From Pseudofrancisella aestuarii (lineage in GTDB: Bacteria > Pseudomonadota > Gammaproteobacteria > Francisellales > Francisellaceae), in the NCBI RefSeq assembly GCF_003574475.2, contig NZ_QLIS02000002.1:310001-374000 (forward strand): a DNA stretch of 64,000 bases, given 5' to 3'. The first letter of the stretch is position 1; each line of letters begins with the position of its first letter. The notes beneath the pieces were generated by a model. It ran no database searches and had not been told where the DNA came from. It saw only the letters and a program-made list of their open reading frames with translations. Of the stretch, positions 1-8,982 are shown in pieces. A program made the position numbers and the translations under genes.

Positions 1-630
1 GTTTCTTTTTTTAAAATTAAGGGATTGGTTTTAGGACTTCTTTTCATATTCTTTTTTAAATTATCAGAAAGTATGGTGTCAGCTATTCTTCCGCTATTTT
101 TAATAGATTCAACAAGTAAGGGTGGGCTAGCTTTATCAAATACATTTGTTGGCTTTGCGTATGGGACAATATCTCCATTAGCTATAGTTATTGGAGGACT
201 GTTAGGTGGATATATCATATATAAAAAAGGATTTTATGCTTGTATCTATTGGATGTTGGCTTTAGTAAATATCCCTAATATTTTATATGTTTTACTAGCT
301 TATTTTCATATATCAGATCACTCTGTTGTTTTAAGTTGCATAGCTGTGGAGCAGTTTTGTTTTAGTGTGGGTTACACATCTTGCATTATGTTTAATTACT
401 TTATGCTAAAGAATAGCGAGTATAAAACAGCACATTACTCATTTTTTGCCGGAGCAATGTTGTTTGCCACTATGTTTCCTAAGATATTGAGTGGGGTGTT
501 ACAAGAGTTTGTAGGTTATCAAGGCTTTTTTGTGATAGTTTTTTTTATGCTTTTTCCAGCTATTTTTATTACAAAATTAATAAGATCAAACGTCGGTGAT
601 TATGGAAAAGTAGGAAGAAAAGCAATTTAG
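1..630 (+). CDS. AmpG-like MFS permease, C-terminal part
   Basis: The reading frame is open to the left edge, so the gene starts outside the window and only about the last 209 residues are present. The protein is a run of hydrophobic helices with short basic loops. Residues such as [16 protein letters not shown] near the start and [12 protein letters not shown] in the middle resemble the second half of the AmpG / acetyl-CoA transporter branch of the major facilitator superfamily. AmpG imports anhydromuropeptides from cell-wall turnover. The substrate here is not proven and a general MFS role is the safer reading. It is convergent with rlmE, overlapping it by 4 bases. Confidence 0.6.
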   Translation, partial: VSFFKIKGLVLGLLFIFFFKLSESMVSAILPLFLIDSTSKGGLALSNTFVGFAYGTISPLAIVIGGLLGGYIIYKKGFYACIYWMLALVNIPNILYVLLAYFHISDHSVVLSCIAVEQFCFSVGYTSCIMFNYFMLKNSEYKTAHYSFFAGAMLFATMFPKILSGVLQEFVGYQGFFVIVFFMLFPAIFITKLIRSNVGDYGKVGRKAI

Positions 631-1247
631 CTAATTAGATTTTGTGCTATAAAATAAAACTCTCTTGATCTAGGACGAGATGATTTTGGTTTAAATATTG
701 AAACTTTTTTAAAGTTTTCTTTAACTAATTTTATAAATTCATCGCTACCTGCTCCTTGAAAAACTTTGGCTACAAATGTTCCATTATCTTTTAAGTTGTT
801 GATAGAGAAGTCTAGAGCCAATTCTAGAAGATAGATGGATTTAGCTTGATCAGAAGTTTTGTTACCACTCATATTGGGAGCTATGTCAGAAACAACACAA
901 TCTAGTTTTCTAGAGTTTACAAGTTCATTTAGTTTTTCAAAAGTATCATCTGACGAAAAATCACCTTGAATAAAGTCAACTCCAGGTAGTGGAGGCATAT
1001 CTAGTAAATCTAAGGCAATAACTTTTCCTTTTTCACCGACATAATCAACAATGATTTGTGACCAACCACCAGGAGCAGACCCAAGGTCAACAACAAGCAT
1101 ATTATTTTTGAAAATATTATATTTTTCCTGAATTTCTTTGATTTTGAAGCTTGCCCTTGATCTATAGCCAAGTTTATTTGCTTGCATTACATAGTAATCA
1201 GAATTATGCTCTTCTACCCAGCGTTTACTACTAGCTGTTTTTACCAT
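627..1247 (-). CDS. rlmE: 23S rRNA 2'-O-ribose U2552 methyltransferase RlmE (FtsJ/RrmJ)
   Basis: This cytoplasmic SAM-dependent enzyme methylates the 2'-OH of U2552 in the 23S rRNA A-loop during late 50S assembly. At 206 aa it has the usual FtsJ length. The SAM-binding motif [12 protein letters not shown] lies at residues 53-64. The K-D-K-E catalytic tetrad can be picked out: Lys in SRASFKIKE (about 35), Asp in [11 protein letters not shown] (about 121), Lys in FVAKVFQG (about 161) and Glu in SREFYF near the C-terminus. In many gammaproteobacteria rlmE precedes ftsH. Here it stands alone, and ftsH is about 60 kb away in the same window. Confidence 0.95.
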   Translation of the reverse strand: MVKTASSKRWVEEHNSDYYVMQANKLGYRSRASFKIKEIQEKYNIFKNNMLVVDLGSAPGGWSQIIVDYVGEKGKVIALDLLDMPPLPGVDFIQGDFSSDDTFEKLNELVNSRKLDCVVSDIAPNMSGNKTSDQAKSIYLLELALDFSINNLKDNGTFVAKVFQGAGSDEFIKLVKENFKKVSIFKPKSSRPRSREFYFIAQNLIS

Positions 1248-1389
1248 ATTTATCTCATTGAAATAAAAATTATTAATATTTTATTTGTTATGACTTAATA
1301 AATAAAGGTGAAGATAATAAATATATCCTTTGAGTGAGACATTGAAAAGCTATATAATTTTTTATAGGTAATATTTTAAAGGGATGATT

Positions 1390-2634
1390 ATGCGTAAAGT
1401 TGACCTTCAGTGGATATTTGTATTATTTGGAACAGCTGTTGGAGCAGGTATTTTATTTTTACCACTACAAGCATCAGCAAGCGGTTTTATTCCATTAATA
1501 ATAGCAACGATATTGGTTTTGCCAATGATTTTCTTTGCAGAAAAGAATGTTGCATCTTTAGTAATGAGTCACCCAGATAAACAAGTTGGTCTAACAGAGG
1601 TTTTTAGCCAAGAATTAGGTTCTTTTGGAGCCTTTATTTCAACTATAATTTACCTTTTAAGTTGCTATACAGTAGTTTTGGCTTATGCTATTTCTTTGCC
1701 TATAGCATTTTCACATTTACTCTATGTTTTACACTTAGGTAGTGATCATCTTTATAGCTCAATTTGGTTTAGTTTTTTTATATTTTTAATTTTAATTATA
1801 GTTGTAGAGCTTGGTAAGAAAATGGTTTTAAGAGTAATGTCTTATGTTATTTACCCTTTAGTAATTGCTCTTTTATTGGTTTCTGTAGCTTTAATCCCAA
1901 GCTGGAATTTATCATTTATAACTTCATCATCTTTTAACTTTATGGCTATTATTAAGGGATTAATAATGGTTATACCAATTTTGGTATTTTCTATGAATTT
2001 CAGTCAATCTATTTCTGAAATGTGTTTATTTTATAAACAAGAATCTACTAGTGAGAGTGAAGCTAAAATTAAAGCCTATAAAAATATAAGAATAGGAACT
2101 GTTCTGATATTGTTTTTTACTATGTTTTTTACATTTTCTACAATAATGTCATTACATCCTGAAGAGATTAGTTCTGCTGTGGCAAGTAATCAAACAATAT
2201 TAACTAAAGTGGCAAGTGTTTATAAAATGAGAGCTTTTGATTATGCAGCTCCTTTAATAGCGGTGGCTGGGATAGTAAGCTCATTTATAGGAGTTTATCT
2301 AGGAACAAGAGAAGCTTTAAGAGGTATAATTATTCAGATAGTGCATAAAGATACAGAAGTTATTAGAAAACAATCAGCAATAGCAACTGATATATTTGTT
2401 GTATTCTTTATATTTATAACTCTATGGTTAGCATCTATATTTAATCCATCAATAGTATCGATACTTGGTCAGTTAACTGCACCGTGTATTGCTTTGATGA
2501 TTTTCTTCTTGCCGTTATTTATAATTTATAGATCAAAAGGAATGATTTCTTACAGGAAAAATGCTTTAAGTATATTTTTGGCGCTTTCAGGAATAGTCGT
2601 TGTAATTGGGTATTTTATAGGGTCAATTATTTAA
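1390..2634 (+). CDS. HAAAP-family amino-acid permease (SdaC-like)
   Basis: An integral inner-membrane amino-acid:proton symporter with about eleven predicted helices. The N-terminus GTAVGAGILFLPLQAS matches the helix-1 substrate loop of the hydroxy/aromatic amino-acid permease family, and the rest resembles the serine/threonine branch (SdaC, TdcC) more than Mtr or TyrP. I chose the ATG at 1390 rather than the one at 1384, because AAAGGG at 1378-1383 then sits 6 bases upstream; with the 1384 start there would be no spacing. The start adds up to 414 aa. The lipoprotein gene follows after 14 bases, so the two are probably co-transcribed. The exact substrate cannot be read from the sequence. Confidence 0.8.
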   Translation: MRKVDLQWIFVLFGTAVGAGILFLPLQASASGFIPLIIATILVLPMIFFAEKNVASLVMSHPDKQVGLTEVFSQELGSFGAFISTIIYLLSCYTVVLAYAISLPIAFSHLLYVLHLGSDHLYSSIWFSFFIFLILIIVVELGKKMVLRVMSYVIYPLVIALLLVSVALIPSWNLSFITSSSFNFMAIIKGLIMVIPILVFSMNFSQSISEMCLFYKQESTSESEAKIKAYKNIRIGTVLILFFTMFFTFSTIMSLHPEEISSAVASNQTILTKVASVYKMRAFDYAAPLIAVAGIVSSFIGVYLGTREALRGIIIQIVHKDTEVIRKQSAIATDIFVVFFIFITLWLASIFNPSIVSILGQLTAPCIALMIFFLPLFIIYRSKGMISYRKNALSIFLALSGIVVVIGYFIGSII

Positions 2635-2648
2635 ACTGAGGAAAAGAA

Positions 2649-3122
2649 ATGAATAAAATAAAGCTTTTCATTTTAATCATATTATCAGTTGCTTTGTTAA
2701 GCTCGTGTGATACTAAAGAAAGATTTGCTGATATGAAACAGCACTGGGATAGAATGGATATGGAGTCAGAGGTAGAGAGCCAAGAGGTAAAAAAGCATAG
2801 TAATATCGTGACTGACATAACTTTTAGTGCGGCTAATAATCCTGATCAAGATATAGCTTTACCTGGAGATGATTTTGAGAAAAGATATCAAGCTATGCTT
2901 AAGTTTCTAAAGGATAATGGATATCCATTAGTTCAAGAATATCAGCAAAAAGGTTCTGGGATGATAGTAGTTAAGCCTAAAGAGCAAATGCCTGATGTTT
3001 ATTATATTGGTATAAATATGGAGCAGAATCCAAGACAAGGTGTTACTAAATATAGAATAGTTTATGGTGGTAATAAATATAAAGCGAGAGAGTTATATAA
3101 TAACTATAAGAAAACATTATAG
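2649..3122 (+). CDS. Small lipoprotein of unknown function
   Basis: A 157-aa protein with a clear type II signal peptide: a basic N-terminus, a hydrophobic stretch and the lipobox LLSSC with the acylated Cys at residue 20. Asp follows at +2, which in E. coli keeps lipoproteins in the inner membrane; whether the rule holds here is unknown. The middle (about 25-75) is charged and probably flexible. The C-terminal half (about 80-157) looks like a small folded alpha/beta domain with VKPKEQMPDVYYIGINME. A strong ribosome site, GAGGAAAAG, precedes the ATG. I do not recognise the family. It is convergent with lspA, whose product would process it. Confidence 0.75.
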   Translation: MNKIKLFILIILSVALLSSCDTKERFADMKQHWDRMDMESEVESQEVKKHSNIVTDITFSAANNPDQDIALPGDDFEKRYQAMLKFLKDNGYPLVQEYQQKGSGMIVVKPKEQMPDVYYIGINMEQNPRQGVTKYRIVYGGNKYKARELYNNYKKTL

Positions 3123-3124
3123 GC

Positions 3125-3604
3125 TTATTTTTTGCTAAAAAGAGAAGTTATTAAAAATAAAGTTACACCAATAGTAATTGCAGAATCGGCAATATTAAAA
3201 GCAGGCCAATGATAAGAACCAATATGAAAATCTAAGAAATCTACTACATATCCTTGAAATGCTCTAGCATAAAAATTTCCAAGTGCACCACCAAGAATTA
3301 ATGAGAATGATAAAAGATTTATTTTTGATTTCTCAGGTTGCTTTAATATAAGAAAAATTAATACTGCAGATGCTATAAGGGAAATGGCAGAAAACATTAT
3401 TAGTTGCCAAGATGTCTGATCACTACTTAAAAAACTAAATGCAGCACCATAATTGTAAAGTAGGGTGAAATTAAAGAAAGATGTTATTTCATGAGGTATG
3501 CCATATTCTAAATTTGTATTTGCTATATGTTTTGTAATTAAATCAAAGCAAATAATGAATATAGCAAAAATAAACCATTTAATTTTACCTTTAAGCAAAT
3601 GCAC
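3125..3604 (-). CDS. lspA: Lipoprotein signal peptidase II LspA (with D-to-A change in GNxxDR)
   Basis: This inner-membrane aspartyl protease removes signal peptides of diacylated prolipoproteins. The 159-aa protein has four hydrophobic segments and the family blocks: Asp21 near the N-terminus, NYGAAFSF (51-58), GGALGN (105-110), GYVVDFLDF (118-126) and FNIADSAI (136-143). The likely catalytic dyad Asp122 and Asp140 is present. The block normally read as GNxxDR is GNFYAR here: residue 113 is Ala (codon GCT, plus-strand 3266-3268) where Asp is almost always found. The start overlaps the end of ileS by 14 bases, the usual ileS-lspA coupling. Activity is probable but this change deserves attention. 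Confidence 0.93.
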   Translation of the reverse strand: MHLLKGKIKWFIFAIFIICFDLITKHIANTNLEYGIPHEITSFFNFTLLYNYGAAFSFLSSDQTSWQLIMFSAISLIASAVLIFLILKQPEKSKINLLSFSLILGGALGNFYARAFQGYVVDFLDFHIGSYHWPAFNIADSAITIGVTLFLITSLFSKK

Positions 3605-6428
3605 GAGACTCTCCTTCTTCTGTTGTTATATTTTCAACACATCTATGGCAAATGTCTGGATATTCAGCAGATTGACCAATAGTGTTGCTACGATGCCAGC
3701 ATCTTTCACATTTTTTTTCTTCTGATTTTTCAATACAAATATATAAGCCTGCTATACCTGTTTTTATAGCATTGGGAGGCAGGGCATTATGGTTTATGAA
3801 CTTATTTAACTTAATTTCAGAGACCATAAACAAGAATTTAGCTTCATTTCCTAACGATTCTATGTCGCTATATATAGAATGATTTGCTCCTGCCGTAAAA
3901 CTATTATTCGCAAAAATTGTTATTTCTGCTTCAAGAGATGCTCCTATTAGCGATTCATTTCTTTTTAGTTCTAAAACTTTGTTAATTTCTCCTCTGATTT
4001 TTTGGATATGCTCCCAGAAATCTAGACCCATCTCATCATTTTTATTGAAACTTTGTAAATCTGTATACCATTCGCATAGTTGGATAGGTAAGTCTGTAGT
4101 TTTTGGAATTGCTTCCCAAATTTCATCAGCAGTATATGAAAGTATAGGAGCTATCCATCTAACTAGAGCATGAGCTATATGGTAAATAGCTGTTTGAGCA
4201 GACTTTCTTGGGTGTCCTTCTGCTTTAGCTGTATACTGTCTATCTTTTATTACATCTAAGTAAAAACTACCCATTTCAATAGAGCAAAAATGGTGTATAA
4301 GTTGAGCTACAACATGTATTTGATAACTATCATATGCGTCTATTATTTTTTCCTGGAATTCTTTAGTTTTAGCTATAGCCCATTGATCTAATTTAACAAG
4401 TCTATCAAATTCAATAATATCCGTTTCAGGATCAAATCCATCTAGATTTGATAGTAAGAATCTAGAAGTATTTCTTAGTCTACGATATGTGTCAGCAATT
4501 CTTTTAAATATTTCGTCTGAAACTGTCATCTCACTTCTATAGTCGGTAGAAGCTACCCATAGTCTTAGAATGTCTGCTCCTAGAGTACTATAAACATCTT
4601 GAGGTGCTACAACGTTACCTAAAGATTTAGACATTTTACGACCATGTTCATCAACAACAAAGCCATGAGTTAAAACTTCATTAAAAGGTTTACTTCCTGA
4701 GCTTGCTAACCCTACAAGTAAAGATGTTTGGAACCAACCGCGATGCTGATCAGAACCTTCTAGATATAAATCGGCTGGATATTGTAATTCTTTATTTTGC
4801 TTGAGCACACAAGAGTTTGATGAGCCTGAATCAAACCAAACATCTAGAGTGTCTGTAACAGTTTTATAATCTTCAACTTCAGTAATAAAATCTTCAGCTG
4901 ATGAGTTGAACCATGCCTCAATACCACCTTTTTCAATTTTTAGAGCTACTTTTTCTAATATTTCTATTGTATTTGGGTGTAGCTCTTCTGTTTCTTTGTG
5001 TATGAATAATGGTAAAGGAACTCCCCATGTTCTTTGGCGGGAAATGCACCAGTCAGGCCTGTCTTCCATCATTGCTTCAATACGGTTTTGTCCCCAAGAA
5101 GGAATCCAAGTTGTATTCTTAATAGCATCCATAGCATTATTTCGTAGATGCTGTTTCTCCATACTTATAAACCATTGAGGAGTGGCTCTGAAAATAAGAG
5201 GAGTTTTATGTCTCCAACAATGAGGATAGCTATGTTCTATTTTTGCAAAATTCATTAAGCGCTCATTTTCACCAAGAATTTCGATAACTCTATCATTTGC
5301 TTTGAATACAAACTCACCAGCTAGTAATGGAGTATTTTCTCCATAACAACCATTGCCTTTTACAAATATTTCCATAGATAAATTATGTTCTTTACCTATA
5401 ACAAAGTCCTCTACACCATGAGTTGGTGCTGTGTGTACCATACCAGTACCTGAGTCATCTGTAACATGGTCACCATGTAGGATCGTGACTTCTCTATCAT
5501 AAAAAGGATGATCAGCAACTATGTTTACTAAGTTGTCCCCAGTAGTTGTCGCTATGATTTTATAGTCTTCTATAGCATACCTTTTTAAAGTATTTTCTAC
5601 TAAATTGCTTGCTAATATTATAAAAGAACAGTTTAGCTCGATAAGACTATATTCTAAGTCATTTCTAACTGCTATGGCTTGGTTTGCCGGTAGTGTCCAA
5701 GGAGTAGTAGTCCATATAATAGCAAAAGCATCTTTTGTAATTTTTGTGTTAAAGGCTTCAGAAAGTTTTTCTATACTTTTTATTTTGAACTTAACATCTA
5801 TTGCGGGAGAAGTTTTATCTTTGTATTCTACTTCTGCTTCAGCAAGAGCAGATCCACAATCTGTACACCAATGAACAGGTTTGAAGCCTTTGCTTAGATG
5901 TCCGTTTTTGATTATTTGAGCTAAAGTTCTAATCATGTTTGCTTCATAATCAAAGTTCATAGTTAGATAAGGCTTTTCCCAGTCGCCTAAAACTCCAAGC
6001 CTTTTAAAATCTTTCTTTTGGATTTCAACTTGGTTTTTAGCATACTTGCGACATTCTTTTCTAAAAGAGTTGGCATCAATTTTTTGTCCAGCTTTACCAT
6101 GTTTTTTCTCAACTTGGAGTTCAATAGGTAAACCATGGCAGTCCCAACCTGGAACATAAGGTGCATCAAAACCACTTAAAGTTTTAGATTTGACAATAAT
6201 ATCTTTTAGGACCTTATTTACGGCATGTCCAACATGAATGCTACCATTTGCATAGGGAGGACCATCATGAAGAATAAATTTATCTCTTCCAGCGAAATGC
6301 TCTCTAATTTTTTGATAAATTTTTTGTTTTTCCCATTTATTTAAAATCATAGGTTCTTTATTTGCCAAATTACCTTTCATTGAGAAAGACGTTTTTGGGA
6401 GATTTAAAGTGTCTTTATAATCACTCAT
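3591..6428 (-). CDS. ileS: Isoleucyl-tRNA synthetase
   Basis: A class I aminoacyl-tRNA synthetase that charges tRNA-Ile and edits misactivated valine. At 945 aa it has full bacterial length. The ATP site signature HVGH is at residues 65-68 and KMSKS at 598-602. Between them lies the CP1 editing domain with the [10 protein letters not shown] block and a [12 protein letters not shown] segment. The C-terminal zinc-binding domain is visible as CERCW followed by CHRC near residues 905-930, which marks the eubacterial type with the C-terminal zinc finger. The last 14 bases overlap lspA, so the two genes form an operon. Confidence 0.97.
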   Translation of the reverse strand: MSDYKDTLNLPKTSFSMKGNLANKEPMILNKWEKQKIYQKIREHFAGRDKFILHDGPPYANGSIHVGHAVNKVLKDIIVKSKTLSGFDAPYVPGWDCHGLPIELQVEKKHGKAGQKIDANSFRKECRKYAKNQVEIQKKDFKRLGVLGDWEKPYLTMNFDYEANMIRTLAQIIKNGHLSKGFKPVHWCTDCGSALAEAEVEYKDKTSPAIDVKFKIKSIEKLSEAFNTKITKDAFAIIWTTTPWTLPANQAIAVRNDLEYSLIELNCSFIILASNLVENTLKRYAIEDYKIIATTTGDNLVNIVADHPFYDREVTILHGDHVTDDSGTGMVHTAPTHGVEDFVIGKEHNLSMEIFVKGNGCYGENTPLLAGEFVFKANDRVIEILGENERLMNFAKIEHSYPHCWRHKTPLIFRATPQWFISMEKQHLRNNAMDAIKNTTWIPSWGQNRIEAMMEDRPDWCISRQRTWGVPLPLFIHKETEELHPNTIEILEKVALKIEKGGIEAWFNSSAEDFITEVEDYKTVTDTLDVWFDSGSSNSCVLKQNKELQYPADLYLEGSDQHRGWFQTSLLVGLASSGSKPFNEVLTHGFVVDEHGRKMSKSLGNVVAPQDVYSTLGADILRLWVASTDYRSEMTVSDEIFKRIADTYRRLRNTSRFLLSNLDGFDPETDIIEFDRLVKLDQWAIAKTKEFQEKIIDAYDSYQIHVVAQLIHHFCSIEMGSFYLDVIKDRQYTAKAEGHPRKSAQTAIYHIAHALVRWIAPILSYTADEIWEAIPKTTDLPIQLCEWYTDLQSFNKNDEMGLDFWEHIQKIRGEINKVLELKRNESLIGASLEAEITIFANNSFTAGANHSIYSDIESLGNEAKFLFMVSEIKLNKFINHNALPPNAIKTGIAGLYICIEKSEEKKCERCWHRSNTIGQSAEYPDICHRCVENITTEEGESRAFA

Positions 6429-6665
6429 AGAAAATCCTTTAAGGTATTATTACTTTTAGTTAAAAATGAAATTTCACAGCATAAAATTATAAAGTAGATA
6501 TGCGCTTATGTTAATAGCTAAAAAATAAATAACTAATAACATAGTGTTTTAATGATGAAAATATTAAAGAAATAAGTTTTTTGCAGTAATGTAGCCTTGT
6601 TATCATTAAATATAATGTTAAGGTTTAGATGAAGATGAGATATTTTTAGATAATAGAGGATATGT

Positions 6666-7901
6666 ATGAAGAAAGTAGTAATTGTAGGGGCTGGTTTTGC
6701 AGGTATTAATTGTGCATTAAAGCTATCTAAATTTAGCAAACATTTTGAAATCACATTATTAGATAAAAATAATCATCATGTTTTTCAACCGATGCTTTAT
6801 CAAGCAGCGACAGCATTTATTCCATTGACCTCTGTTGCGGTGCCTATTAGGAAAATAATTGATAATTCTAAAATTGATTTTCATATGGATGAAGTTGTTA
6901 GTATAGATCCTGATAAGCAATTGGTTGTAACAAAAGATAAAAAGTATGAATATGATTTTTTAGTAGTAGCTACAGGTGTTGAGTATGATTATTTTAATAA
7001 TAAGCACTGGAAAGATAATTCACTTTCTTTAAAAACAGCAGCAGATGCTCAAAAAATGAAATATCATATTTTAAGGCAGTTTGAGTTGGCAGAAAATGCT
7101 AGTTCTGATGAGGAAAGGAAAAAATATCTAACTTTTATAATTATAGGTGCTGGAGCTACAGGTGTTGAAATCACTGGTGCCTTGTTAGATATTTTATCAA
7201 CTGATATTTTTGAATCTTATAAAACTTTTTCTAGAGATAATATTACAGTTAACTTGATCGATGCAGGGAAAACAATATTGTCTGCTTTTTCTGAAAAGTT
7301 ATCTAATTATGCATATGATTCTTTAACTAAGAGAGGAGTTAAAGTTTATTTAAATGAATCTGTTAAAGATATTAATAATAATAAAGTTACAACTGATAAA
7401 AGTGTATATGAAGGTACGACTATAATTTGGAGCGCCTTATTGTCAGGATCGCCTTTAGGAGATTGGATGGCTAAAGAGATGGAGAAGGGCAAAATTAGTG
7501 TTGCTCCAGATTTGAGGCACTCTAAATATAAAAATATTTATTTTGCTGGAGATATTTCTAGATGTGAGAAAAAACCTTTACCGGGTCTAGCATCAGTAGC
7601 AAAGCAACAAGGAAAATATATTGCACAGCATATTATAAATACAAGTATTCATAAGCCGTGTAAAGATTTTAAATATAAAGATCTAGGAACTATGGCTATA
7701 ATCCAAAAACATTCTGCAATAGCTGAAATATTTGGACTTAAACTAAAAGGTAGATTAGGTTGGTTTATTTGGGGTGGGGTTCATATAACATTTTTGATTA
7801 GTATGAAAAATAGGTTTGTAGTTAGTTTTAATTGGTTAAGTTATTACCTTTTCAAAAGGATTGGAGCTTCTGAAATCATTAATCCAGAAGAAAAAAAATA
7901 A
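6666..7901 (+). CDS. ndh: Type II NADH:quinone oxidoreductase
   Basis: A single-subunit, non-proton-pumping NADH dehydrogenase that feeds electrons to quinones at the cytoplasmic face of the membrane. The FAD-binding Rossmann motif GAGFAG is at residues 8-13, the NADH-binding motif IIGAGATG at about 159-166, and the second FAD motif YFAGD at about 291-295. The C-terminal end has an amphipathic or hydrophobic stretch (LGWFIWGGVHITFLIS) of the type that anchors NDH-2 to the membrane. The 411-aa length fits. GAGG lies just upstream of the ATG. It stands alone between ileS and ribF. Other pyridine nucleotide-disulfide oxidoreductases are less likely, as no CxxxxC redox motif is present. Confidence 0.88.
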   Translation: MKKVVIVGAGFAGINCALKLSKFSKHFEITLLDKNNHHVFQPMLYQAATAFIPLTSVAVPIRKIIDNSKIDFHMDEVVSIDPDKQLVVTKDKKYEYDFLVVATGVEYDYFNNKHWKDNSLSLKTAADAQKMKYHILRQFELAENASSDEERKKYLTFIIIGAGATGVEITGALLDILSTDIFESYKTFSRDNITVNLIDAGKTILSAFSEKLSNYAYDSLTKRGVKVYLNESVKDINNNKVTTDKSVYEGTTIIWSALLSGSPLGDWMAKEMEKGKISVAPDLRHSKYKNIYFAGDISRCEKKPLPGLASVAKQQGKYIAQHIINTSIHKPCKDFKYKDLGTMAIIQKHSAIAEIFGLKLKGRLGWFIWGGVHITFLISMKNRFVVSFNWLSYYLFKRIGASEIINPEEKK

Positions 7902-7906
7902 AAAAT

Positions 7907-8833
7907 CTAAGTAGTATATTTAAAGCTAAGTTTTTTTGCTGTTTGAATATCTTGATTGATTTGTTTTTTAAGCTCTTCAAATGAATTAAATTTTTTTTCA
8001 GCTCTTATAAAATCTAATATTTCAACAGTGATATGCTTTTTATAAATTTCTTTATTAAAATTAAAAATATGAGTTTCTAAGAGAAAGTTTTTTCCATCTA
8101 ATGTTGGGCGTACTCCAGCATTTGTTACACCAAAATAAACCTCATTATCAATATAGATTTTAGTCAGGAAAACTCCTTTTAAGGCCGAATTTTTTGGAAG
8201 CTTTAGGTTGGCAGTATGAAAACCTAGTTTCCTACCATTTTTTTGTCCATGAATTACTCTACCATTTATTTTAAAGTTGTGACCTAGAAGTGTTTGAGCT
8301 TTATTTAGATCATGTTGTAATAAAGCATTTCTAATTAAGCTACTGCTAACTCGTTTATTTTCGATATTTAGCGTAGATAGTTTATCAACAGTAAAATTGA
8401 ATTTTTTAGAATACTTTAAAAGCATATCGTAATCACCTTTACGATCTTTACCAAATTTAAAATCATCACCTATTATTATGTGATCTATTTTAAGCTTTTT
8501 AACTAGAAATTCTTTTATAAAATCTTCAGCTTCTATATTAATAATTTTTTTATCAAACTTTAGGCAAATTATGTTTTCTATACCTGTTTCTTTAATGTTT
8601 ATGACTTTGTCTCTAAAGCTATATATTCTTGCTGGAGCAGTATTTTTTAGAAAAAATTCTTTTGGGAGAGGTTCAAAGAAAATAACAAAAGGAGTCAAGT
8701 TCTCTTTATTAGCAATATCTTTTAGTTTATTTATAATAGATTGGTGACCAAGATGCACACCATCAAATGAGCCAATAGTGACCACACTTTTTTTACTAGA
8801 TGAAAAATTTTCTAAATGTCTTATTACTTTCAT
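7907..8833 (-). CDS. ribF: Bifunctional riboflavin kinase / FAD synthetase
   Basis: This cytoplasmic enzyme phosphorylates riboflavin to FMN and adenylylates FMN to FAD. The N-terminal nucleotidyltransferase domain (about 1-160) carries TIGSFDGVHLGHQS at residues 19-32, with the HxGH-type ATP motif, and IIGDDFKFGKDR. A SSLIRNALL block matches the ISSTxIR-type motif. The C-terminal kinase domain (about 180-300) shows GRVIHGQKNGRKLGFHTANL and LETHIFNF. The 308-aa length is typical. It is convergent with ndh (5 bases apart) and divergent from maeA. In many bacteria ribF sits next to ileS and lspA; here ndh separates them. Confidence 0.95.
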   Translation of the reverse strand: MKVIRHLENFSSSKKSVVTIGSFDGVHLGHQSIINKLKDIANKENLTPFVIFFEPLPKEFFLKNTAPARIYSFRDKVINIKETGIENIICLKFDKKIINIEAEDFIKEFLVKKLKIDHIIIGDDFKFGKDRKGDYDMLLKYSKKFNFTVDKLSTLNIENKRVSSSLIRNALLQHDLNKAQTLLGHNFKINGRVIHGQKNGRKLGFHTANLKLPKNSALKGVFLTKIYIDNEVYFGVTNAGVRPTLDGKNFLLETHIFNFNKEIYKKHITVEILDFIRAEKKFNSFEELKKQINQDIQTAKKLSFKYTT

Positions 8834-8846
8834 ACTAAAGAAAAGC

Positions 8847-8875
8847 TTTAAAGCAAAATATTAACTAAGTATAAT
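8847..8875 (+). promoter_or_regulatory. Possible promoter for the malic enzyme gene
   Basis: TATAAT at 8870-8875 lies 17 bases downstream of TTTAAA at 8847-8852, giving a good -10 and a weak -35. It would start transcription about 100 bases before the chosen maeA start. The palindrome GCTTTAAAGC (8845-8854) overlaps the -35. AT-rich DNA makes chance matches common. Confidence 0.3.
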
Positions 8876-8982
8876 AGCCATATAGTATTCAGTTTTTGTT
8901 GAAAAAAAGCAACTGTTGTAAGATACTGGCTGCTTGCTTCAATGAATTTTTGTGTGTTTATATTAATAAGTGGTTCACAATT

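Noticed and set aside
6509-6541. Imperfect inverted repeat upstream of ndh as an operator
   Set aside because: Two non-Watson-Crick positions in 12 and AT-only sequence; similar matches are expected by chance here.
8896-8982. N-terminal extension of the malic enzyme from a TTG
   Set aside because: The 29 extra residues have no family character and the ATG at 8983 gives the normal length.
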